A stretch of 13,232 bases of DNA, from contig DIFE01000104.1 of the NCBI GenBank assembly GCA_002418985.1, positions 732-13,963 on the forward strand. Reading direction: 5' to 3'. This document shows, in pieces, positions 5,823-11,495 of the stretch; the stretch's first letter is position 1, and every line of letters begins with the position of its first letter. Below the pieces are notes generated by a model. The model saw nothing but the letters and a program-made list of their open reading frames with translations, searched no databases and was not told where the DNA came from. The DNA is from Deltaproteobacteria bacterium UBA5756 (GTDB lineage: Bacteria > Desulfobacterota > Syntrophorhabdia > Syntrophorhabdales > Syntrophorhabdaceae). Made by a program: the position numbers and the translations under genes.

Positions 5823-6551
5823 ATGTCACCCTACCATCTACAAGGACACGTCAGGCGGCTTATCATGGTTTTTGTTATGCGGCTTATCATGGTCTTCGCC
5901 ATCCTGTCTGCGCTGTACCTGCCGTCGCACGCCGGGATAGTGCAGTACGGCGATTACAGACAGGCGCATGAGGTCGCGAGGGAGAAGGAACACAAGATGT
6001 TTGTCATATGCTCGCAGTGTCCACCTGTCAGGAGCCTTTCTTCAATCACGGCGATATTCCCCTTTGCGGTGAAAGCCGGTACGGCACAGGCAGGAGCGGC
6101 AGGTTCGCCCAAGCCTCCGTCAACCATTAACCCCTCTGTCCGGAAAGCTCTGCCCCGCGAAATCTCCCAGGCACCCCCTTCCCGCACAGCCTCTCCGGGC
6201 AGGACAACGGTCTACTTCGATCTTGACAGCGCGGTCCTGAAAGACCTCGAAAGGAACAAGATCGACCGGGCGGTGCCGCATGGCGGGAGGGTTGACGCCG
6301 TCACAGGCTACACCTGCGACCTGGGTTCACAGGAGTACAACGACAGGCTCGCACTGAAACGGGCGGAGTCTGTTTCCTCCTATCTGAAGGGGAAGGAAGT
6401 AATACCGTTGCAGGTCGAAGGAAAAGGAAAATGCTGCTACGTTTCGGAAGAAAGGGAACTGAACCGGAGGGTGGAGATAATCACTCCCGCAGGGAGGGGA
6501 GAAACCTCTCCTGTGAACCGGAATAAATACCTGAAAGGAGATATGAAGTGA
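5823..6551 (+). CDS. OmpA-family peptidoglycan-binding protein with signal peptide
   Basis: A 242-residue exported protein. The ATG at 5823 follows the near-perfect site AAGGAGG at 5812-5818; in-frame codons upstream lack one. A basic N-terminus and hydrophobic run end in LPSHAG, a likely signal peptidase I site near residue 38. Within this signal lies a 24-bp tandem duplication (5855-5902) that doubles RLIMVF. The C-terminal half, about residues 128-225, is an OmpA-like domain: TTVYFDLDSAVL, VTGYTCDLGSQEYNDRLALKRAESVSSYL cut here as GYTCDLGS and LALKRAESV, then LNRRVEII. The Asp in TCDLGS and Arg in KRAE fit the diaminopimelate-binding pair. It should sit in the periplasm or outer membrane and anchor the secretion apparatus to the wall. 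An ICSQC pair follows the signal region. It ends with a GTGA overlap into the next gene. Confidence 0.82.
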   Translation: MSPYHLQGHVRRLIMVFVMRLIMVFAILSALYLPSHAGIVQYGDYRQAHEVAREKEHKMFVICSQCPPVRSLSSITAIFPFAVKAGTAQAGAAGSPKPPSTINPSVRKALPREISQAPPSRTASPGRTTVYFDLDSAVLKDLERNKIDRAVPHGGRVDAVTGYTCDLGSQEYNDRLALKRAESVSSYLKGKEVIPLQVEGKGKCCYVSEERELNRRVEIITPAGRGETSPVNRNKYLKGDMK

Positions 6552-7294
6552 AAAAGGATATCAGGAATTTTGCGGCTGTCCTCGCAATGGCCGTTGTTGC
6601 AATAGCTTTCGTTTTTCTGCTTTCTGCCGTGGATACGGCACAAGCCGCCGATGCGGCGAAGATCAAAGAGCACTTTCTCAGGAAATTCCCCCGCACGCAG
6701 GGCGTGGATGAGGTCAGGGAATCTCCCATTCAGGGGATATACGAGATAGCGACTCCCAGGGGGATATTCTATTTTCATCCTGAAAAGGAACTCATGATAT
6801 TCGGCGAGATATGGGATTCCACGGGCAAAAGCCTCACCGCGGAAAGGAGGGCTGAGATATCCGTAAAAAAGCTTCAGGATCTCCCCATGGACAAGGCGGT
6901 CACCGTGGGCAGCGGCAAAAACACGGTGATCGAGTTTGTTGACCCCGAATGCCCCCATTGCAGGGCCGGCTACAATTACCTGAAGGACAAGGACGTGACC
7001 GTGCATGCCTTTGTGGTGCCCCTGTTCGGCCCGAGGTCGGAAAAAAAGGTCAGATACCTCCTCTGCTCCGGCGACAGGGTGAAGGCCTACCACGAGATCA
7101 TGTCAGGACGGGACGTTGACGTCCCCGCCGGCTGCAACGTGCCCAATGAGAGGGTAAGCGAACTGAAGCAGCTTGCCATGAGCCGCGGGATAACCGGCGT
7201 TCCTTTCTTCCTGATAAACGGAAAACCCGTCAGCGGAGCTAATACAAGGATGATGGATCAGCTGTTGGGAAAAATAAACCCTGAAAGGAGGTGA
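6548..7294 (+). CDS. DsbC-like periplasmic disulfide isomerase
   Basis: A 248-residue thioredoxin-fold protein of the DsbC/DsbG type, which would rearrange disulfides in periplasmic transfer proteins. The signal peptide covers residues 1-33 (AQA before ADA). The N-terminal dimerisation-like domain spans about 34-105, and the catalytic domain carries CPHC at 135-138 in EFVDPECPHC and the cis-Pro motif GVPFFLING with Pro219. Cys173 and Cys196 (LLC ... AGC) correspond to the structural disulfide of DsbC. The start is GTG at 6548, overlapping the previous stop as GTGA, with AAAGGAG just upstream. F-type systems often encode such an enzyme (TrbB, TraF or DsbC homologues). Likely clients here are TraK and TraV, both with paired Cys. 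Confidence 0.9.
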   Translation: MKKDIRNFAAVLAMAVVAIAFVFLLSAVDTAQAADAAKIKEHFLRKFPRTQGVDEVRESPIQGIYEIATPRGIFYFHPEKELMIFGEIWDSTGKSLTAERRAEISVKKLQDLPMDKAVTVGSGKNTVIEFVDPECPHCRAGYNYLKDKDVTVHAFVVPLFGPRSEKKVRYLLCSGDRVKAYHEIMSGRDVDVPAGCNVPNERVSELKQLAMSRGITGVPFFLINGKPVSGANTRMMDQLLGKINPERR

Positions 7295-7299
7295 AAAAT

Positions 7300-7617
7300 A
7301 TGTACGAGACAAGATTCACGGTAAGGTTTGTGTTCTGCATGCTGGTTTCCGCCGCTGTTTACACCCTGGCTGATGCGCTCCCTGCACTTGCCATAACCAC
7401 CCCTGCAACCGGCTCTTTCGCCTACGACGTGTACGATATAGCGGTGAACGACATCCTGAAGGGGCCTGTCGGGTTCGTCGCCGGCATCGGCGCCATCGCA
7501 TTCGGCGCGGTGGCCGCCATAAGGTCGGAGGTAATGGCCGCTGTCCCTGCCGTTCTCGGTGGAGCCGCGCTTCTCAAGGCTGACGCGATAGTGGGTTCTC
7601 TCGGCGCGATATTCTGA
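7300..7617 (+). CDS. traA: TraA-type conjugative pilin precursor
   Basis: A 105-residue precursor of a F/VirB2-type pilin. A signal region ends near LPALA, leaving a mature chain of about 74 residues, close to the 70 of F pilin. The mature part has a polar N-terminus, then two hydrophobic stretches (GFVAGIGAIAFGAVAA and AAVPAVLGGAALL) separated by the short basic turn IRSE, as expected for an inner-membrane pilin subunit. The ATG at 7300 lies seven to eight bases after AAAGGAGGTG; a GTG at 7291 is part of that ribosome site. Sequence alone is weakly conserved in this family, so the call leans on size, topology and position directly before traL-traE-traK-traB-traV-traC. Confidence 0.78.
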   Translation: MYETRFTVRFVFCMLVSAAVYTLADALPALAITTPATGSFAYDVYDIAVNDILKGPVGFVAGIGAIAFGAVAAIRSEVMAAVPAVLGGAALLKADAIVGSLGAIF

Positions 7618-7639
7618 GCACTGAAAAAGGGGGGCACTG

Positions 7640-7906
7640 ATGGAGAGGAAGTTTCCAAGGTATCTGACAAATCCATACCAGGTGTTGATGTTCGAGGTGG
7701 ATGAACTGATGGTCATTCTCTTCAACTTCGTGTTCTGGCTTGTCTTTGGAAACTTCTTCCTCATCACCCTCTTTTTGTGCCCCTACCTGTACTCAAGGGC
7801 AAAGAAGAAATACCCACGGGGGTTCCTGCGGCACCTTCTGTTCTTTGCGGGTCTTTTGAAGCTTCATGGATACCCCCATTATTTTCAGAAGGTATTTATC
7901 AGATAA
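7640..7906 (+). CDS. traL: TraL family conjugative assembly protein
   Basis: An 88-residue inner-membrane protein of the TraL family, required for pilus assembly and related in position to VirB3. The typical N-terminus FPRYLTNPYQVLMFEVDEL precedes a long hydrophobic stretch (about 22-50), then YSRAKKKYPRGFLRHLLFFAGL and the closing GYPHYFQKVFIR, all recognisable family features. The ATG at 7640 is preceded by AAGGGGGG at good spacing. Its last codons run into the first of three direct repeats. The 22-base gap from the pilin gene supports co-transcription. Confidence 0.88.
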   Translation: MERKFPRYLTNPYQVLMFEVDELMVILFNFVFWLVFGNFFLITLFLCPYLYSRAKKKYPRGFLRHLLFFAGLLKLHGYPHYFQKVFIR

Positions 7907-7943
7907 CGGTATTGTCAGATAACGGTTTTTATCAGATAACGGT
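7899..7943 (+). repeat. Three 12-bp direct repeats after traL
   Basis: TCAGATAACGGT occurs exactly at 7899-7910, 7915-7926 and 7932-7943, so the period is 16 to 17 bases. The first copy contains the traL stop codon; the rest lies in the 112-base gap before traE, the longest gap inside the tra cluster. It could be a regulatory site or simple slippage product. Confidence 0.8.
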
Positions 7944-8018
7944 CTCAAGGTTTGAGAAGATAAGGCGACACATAAGGCAGCACTTGAAAAGATAGAGTGA
8001 CAGCAAAGGGAAGTTACT

Positions 8019-8597
8019 ATGAAAATGTCTATTTTCCTGGATAAACACCTGAACGTAAAGGCCGAGAACAGGCTGCTCAAATTCTTTGTTGTGCTCATCG
8101 GCATCGCACAGGTCGCAAACATGGCATGGAACTACAGCATAACGAGGTCGGCCAGGACCATCATCGTCCCCGCCGGGCTGAACGCAAGGATGGAGATCAG
8201 CGACAGGGGCATGACAGAAGACTCCGTCCGGCAATACGTGAGGTACGTCTTCGGTCTCGCGCTGAGCTACAGCCCAGTCACTGTGCGCGGCCAGTTCGAC
8301 GAACTTCTCGCCCTTTATTCCCCCAACGGCTTCGCGCAGGCGAAGACCAGCCTGTACGCCCTCGCCGAGGACGTAGAGAACGCGAAGGTCAGTAACTCCT
8401 TCTACATCCAGAGAATGGTCCTTGACCCTTCAGGGAGGGCTGTGGAGGTCCAGGGCATAAAGAGGCAGTATGCCGGCGAGGTCAAGCTGAAGGACGCAAA
8501 CGAGACATACGTTCTTGAATACACCGTGAGCAACGGGAGGTTCATGATCGAAAAGATCTATCTCAAAGAAGACAAAAAGGAGAAGGAGTCGTCATGA
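8019..8597 (+). CDS. traE: TraE family conjugative assembly protein
   Basis: A 192-residue protein matching TraE (F TraE is 188 residues), the VirB5/VirB8-like inner-membrane assembly factor of F-type systems. A short cytoplasmic N-terminus (FLDKHLNVKAENRLLK) precedes one membrane segment at about 21-38, then a periplasmic domain with RTIIVPAG, the region VRQYVRYVFGLALSYSPVTV and a terminal YVLEYTVSNGRFMIEKI. The ATG at 8019 follows AAAGGGAAG. Its TGA overlaps the traK ATG (ATGA), indicating coupling. Confidence 0.9.
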   Translation: MKMSIFLDKHLNVKAENRLLKFFVVLIGIAQVANMAWNYSITRSARTIIVPAGLNARMEISDRGMTEDSVRQYVRYVFGLALSYSPVTVRGQFDELLALYSPNGFAQAKTSLYALAEDVENAKVSNSFYIQRMVLDPSGRAVEVQGIKRQYAGEVKLKDANETYVLEYTVSNGRFMIEKIYLKEDKKEKESS

Positions 8598-9751
8598 GAA
8601 ACATATTCCTCGCCATAGCCGCGCTGGCAGCGCTCTGCATGACCACATCGGCACAGGTCGCCGCAACCGGCTCCGGCAGGCCGGAGGCATCACGGGTCCT
8701 GCCGCAGCCGGGATGTTCGGCAGGCGTATGCAGACCGGGTACGCAACAGACCTTCTACGACACGGACTTAAAGCCTGGAGGCGCAAAACCTGGAGGCGTG
8801 AAACCTGGAGGAGCAAAGCCTGGAGGAGCAAAGCCTGGAGGCGTGAAGTCCGAAGGTGAACCCCGTATAAACAAGCAGGCGATACAGCAAAAAGTGGAGC
8901 AGAAGGTGGAGCAGAAGGTGCAGTCCGCTCCCCCTCCGGGGACCATCCCCCCTCCACCACCACGCAGTGCTGCCCCAGCCTCTTCAGTAAAGAACACCTC
9001 CCCGGTAAAAAACATTTCTCCGGTGAAGAACCTGCTCTTTGACGAAAAGGTGGAGGATAGCACGGAGCCGGGAACCGTCTTCCATAACACCATCGAGGTC
9101 CTGCCCGAGGCGACCACAAAGGTGTACCTGTCGAGCATTGACATCAACAGGATTGTCTGTCCCGTGGACATAAAGGACGTGGTCTACTCGAAGGAAAAGG
9201 GACTTAACGTGAAGATACAGGGGAAAAACGCCTTCATGAAGTTCGTCGTGGCGAGGGACGACGGCAGGACAAGGTACACCACCACGCCCGTCGATGTGTA
9301 TGTTGTCTGCGGCAGCGAGGTGTACAGCATGATAGCATACCCGAAACGCATCCCCGCCCAGGTGGTGAAGCTCACAAGGGGAAAGCGCGATGCCGTGAAA
9401 AGTAACACGGAGATGTTTGGCGGCATCCCCTTCGAGAAAAAGATAATGACCGTCCTGAAGGCGGTGTTCACCGACACGATCCCCGATTCCTTCAGCGTCG
9501 CCATTGTCAACAGGCCCTTCAATGTCTTCCAGCAGATTGATCTCGTCCTGAAGCGGATCATCGCCGTCGAGGGCGAGGGGATAAAGGTAAAGGAATACAT
9601 CGCACAGGCGAAGACCGGCGTATATCTCAGGGAAAAGGACTTTCTGAGACCCGACCTGACCACGAACACCGTGGCAGTCTCGCTTGGCGCGCTGAACCTG
9701 AAGAAAGACGAGACATCGAGAATCCTTATCGTTGAGCAGGGAGGCAGCTAA
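8594..9751 (+). CDS. traK: TraK family secretin-like outer-membrane core protein, extended N-terminus
   Basis: A 385-residue exported protein of the TraK family, the VirB9-like ring component that works with TraB and TraV. A signal peptide covers about residues 1-20. The conserved TraK domain starts near 165 with IEVLPEATTKVYLSSIDINRIVCP and continues through KGLNVKIQGKNAFMKF and later VYVVCGSEVYSMIAYP. F TraK is about 242 residues; the excess is a low-complexity region at about 50-150 with five KPGGA/V units, three KVEQ units, a proline run and three VKN units. Two Cys (189 and 239) could form a disulfide, which fits the DsbC-like gene nearby. It overlaps traE by four bases; AAGGAG precedes its ATG. 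Confidence 0.87.
   Translation: MRNIFLAIAALAALCMTTSAQVAATGSGRPEASRVLPQPGCSAGVCRPGTQQTFYDTDLKPGGAKPGGVKPGGAKPGGAKPGGVKSEGEPRINKQAIQQKVEQKVEQKVQSAPPPGTIPPPPPRSAAPASSVKNTSPVKNISPVKNLLFDEKVEDSTEPGTVFHNTIEVLPEATTKVYLSSIDINRIVCPVDIKDVVYSKEKGLNVKIQGKNAFMKFVVARDDGRTRYTTTPVDVYVVCGSEVYSMIAYPKRIPAQVVKLTRGKRDAVKSNTEMFGGIPFEKKIMTVLKAVFTDTIPDSFSVAIVNRPFNVFQQIDLVLKRIIAVEGEGIKVKEYIAQAKTGVYLREKDFLRPDLTTNTVAVSLGALNLKKDETSRILIVEQGGS
8771..8845 (+). repeat. 15-bp tandem repeat in traK (KPGG units)
   Basis: Five 15-bp units of the form AARCCTGGAGGNGYR encode KPGGA/V five times in a row (residues 60-84). Two further in-frame tandems follow in the same gene: a 12-bp unit (KVEQ, about 8891-8923) and an 18-bp unit (VKN with SP, about 8984-9031). 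All lie in the linker between signal peptide and TraK domain. Confidence 0.85.
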
Positions 9752-9752
9752 A

Positions 9753-10952
9753 ATGGATGCAGGCGGGAAATTCAACAAAATAAAAAAGGCGTGGGAGGAG
9801 ATGGAGCCGGACAGGAAGAAAAAGGTGGTGGTCGTCTCCATCATCGGAGGGATACTGCTGCTCAGTCTCATCGCGTACAAGATGAGGACCGCCGGCGCGC
9901 CGCCCGTTGCACAAAAACAGGAAAAAAAGAAGGACATCTCTCTGGAGCCGAGGCTTCTCGAAAAATCACAGTACAACGAGATGCAGAAATCCTTCAAGGA
10001 GATGGAGGAATCCCTGAAAAAGATCGACGAGAGGATGGTCGGCATTGAGCAGAAAAAGCCTGCAATCGGAGAGACCTTGCCTGCCGCTCCGCCTGCCGCT
10101 TTGCCTACCGCTTTGCCTGCGCCGCCCCCTCCGCCTGCGACCAGCTACAGCATCCCGCCCCCTCCGGGGTCCCCATCGGGCGGTCCCCGGCCGGAAAGCG
10201 CCCAGCTTGAAACCTTCGGGGACATCGAGGTTGTCTCGCAGAAGGTGGAAAAGGAAGTGAGGGAGGATAAAAAAAAAGAATCCCTGAAGATCTATCTCCC
10301 TCCTTCTTTTATGGAGGCGACACTATTATCGGGCCTCGACGCTCCGACCAGTGAGGGCGCCCAGGGCCACCCTTCCCCCACGCTTATCAGGGTGAAGGAC
10401 CTCGCGGTGCTGCCGAACAGGGTGAAGGCGAACCTCAAGGGCTGCTTCCTCATCGCCGAGGGCTACGGGAGCCTGTCCGACGAAAGGGCGCACCTGCGCC
10501 TCACCAACCTTTCCTGCCTCTCGAAAAAGGGCCAGTCCGTCATCGACCAGAAGGTGAAGGGGTTCGTCGTGGACAGTGACGGCAAGATCGGCCTCAGGGG
10601 GAAGGTGGTGGCGAAGTTCGGCTCGAAGATAGCGATGGGACTTCTGGCAGGGCTCTTCGGGGGCGCCGGAGACGCGCTGAGGACCTCGGCGACGACCACA
10701 AGCTTCTCTGCACTCGGCTCAACCCAGGTTATTGACTCGAACGAACTGACGCGGTCGTCCATTGGCGGCGCCCTCTCACAGGCCGCAAAGGAGCTCCAGA
10801 AATTTTACCTTGACCTCGGGAAGCAGAGCATGCCCGTCGTGGAGATAGGGGCGATGAAGAACATCACGGTGGTAATATCGGAGGGAGTGAACCTTGAAGT
10901 CAGGGAGAGGGATAATGCCTGTATGGGAGGCAAGGAATGCGAAGCAAAATAA
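9753..10952 (+). CDS. traB: TraB (VirB10/TrbI-like) envelope-spanning core protein
   Basis: A 399-residue protein of the TraB/VirB10 family, which spans inner and outer membranes and holds the secretion core together. A short cytoplasmic N-terminus is followed by one membrane segment at about 25-43 (VVVVSIIGGILLLSLIAY). Then come a coiled-coil-like charged region (about 60-100), a proline-rich stretch (about 108-140), and a C-terminal beta-rich domain (about 180-380) with VKANLKGCFLIAEGYGSL cut as KGCFLIAEGYGSL and the closing MKNITVVISEGVNLEV. I start at ATG 9753, eight bases after AGGGAGG, just past the traK stop. Three 12-bp tandem units (GCCTGCCGC plus three bases, 10079-10114) lie in the proline-rich stretch. 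It is somewhat shorter than F TraB (475). Confidence 0.9.
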   Translation: MDAGGKFNKIKKAWEEMEPDRKKKVVVVSIIGGILLLSLIAYKMRTAGAPPVAQKQEKKKDISLEPRLLEKSQYNEMQKSFKEMEESLKKIDERMVGIEQKKPAIGETLPAAPPAALPTALPAPPPPPATSYSIPPPPGSPSGGPRPESAQLETFGDIEVVSQKVEKEVREDKKKESLKIYLPPSFMEATLLSGLDAPTSEGAQGHPSPTLIRVKDLAVLPNRVKANLKGCFLIAEGYGSLSDERAHLRLTNLSCLSKKGQSVIDQKVKGFVVDSDGKIGLRGKVVAKFGSKIAMGLLAGLFGGAGDALRTSATTTSFSALGSTQVIDSNELTRSSIGGALSQAAKELQKFYLDLGKQSMPVVEIGAMKNITVVISEGVNLEVRERDNACMGGKECEAK

Positions 10953-11494
10953 TGCGAAGCAGAATAATGCGAAGCAGAATGCGAGGCAAGGGAATGATAA
11001 GTAAGGAAATGAGTAATAAGGCAATGCCTGGCAGGCTGGTACACGGCAAACTGATACTGATCGCTGCGCTGCTTTTGTCTCTTTCCGGCTGTGCGTACTT
11101 AGGAGACAAGCTTCTCAATCCCTACAGTTCGGAATTCCAGTGTCCCCTCGCCGACAAGGGGGAGTGCATCAAGCTGAAGGACGCCTATGAAAAATCCCTG
11201 AGGCAGGGAGCAGAGCAAGAAGCCGCGCTGAAGGAAATAAACATCCGTGAAGAGGCGGGAGGGAACCCTCCGCAGAGCCAGGAGACGAGGTATCAGAGTG
11301 AGATGTTCAAAAAGCTCGCCGGCCTCCTGAGCGAACCTGAAACACCGGTCATCGTAACGCCAAAGGTCATGCGCGTCCTCTTCCTCCCCTATAAGGCGGA
11401 CGGCAACGTGCTCATGATGCCGCGGTTCGCCTACTTCTTCCTCGATGAGCCACAGTGGGTGCTGGGTGGCTATCTCAGCAAAGAGGTGGAATGA
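10937..11494 (+). CDS. traV: TraV lipoprotein
   Basis: Outer-membrane lipoprotein of the TraV family (VirB7-like), which anchors the TraK-TraB core. The lipobox LSLSGC is followed by the family pattern LNPYSSEFQCPLADKGEC, and the C-terminal half has VMRVLFLPYKADGNVLMMPR and FFLDEPQWVLGGYL. Coordinates use the upstream ATG (10937), which has GGAGG six bases before it and overlaps traB. That gives a 51-residue leader that is too long for a lipoprotein signal. ATG 10994, with GAGG seven bases upstream, gives a more natural 32-residue leader and may be the true start; 11009 and 11024 are further options. The extra leader is encoded by a 15-bp tandem repeat. It ends two bases before traC. Confidence 0.88.
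   Translation: MRSKIMRSRIMRSRMRGKGMISKEMSNKAMPGRLVHGKLILIAALLLSLSGCAYLGDKLLNPYSSEFQCPLADKGECIKLKDAYEKSLRQGAEQEAALKEINIREEAGGNPPQSQETRYQSEMFKKLAGLLSEPETPVIVTPKVMRVLFLPYKADGNVLMMPRFAYFFLDEPQWVLGGYLSKEVE
10939..10995 (+). repeat. 15-bp tandem repeat across the traB-traV junction
   Basis: Units GCGAAGCAAAATAAT, GCGAAGCAGAATAAT, then a 12-bp GCGAAGCAGAAT and a diverged GCGAGGCAAGGGAAT follow one another from 10939. They span the traB stop codon and, if traV starts at 10937, encode its MRS-rich leader. The word GCGAAGCA is shared with the array near 94-125. Confidence 0.85.
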
Positions 11495-11495
11495 T

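Noticed and set aside
8984..10045. Leftward open frame of 353 codons across traK and traB
   Set aside because: Antisense to two well supported tra genes, spans their junction, and has no family features.
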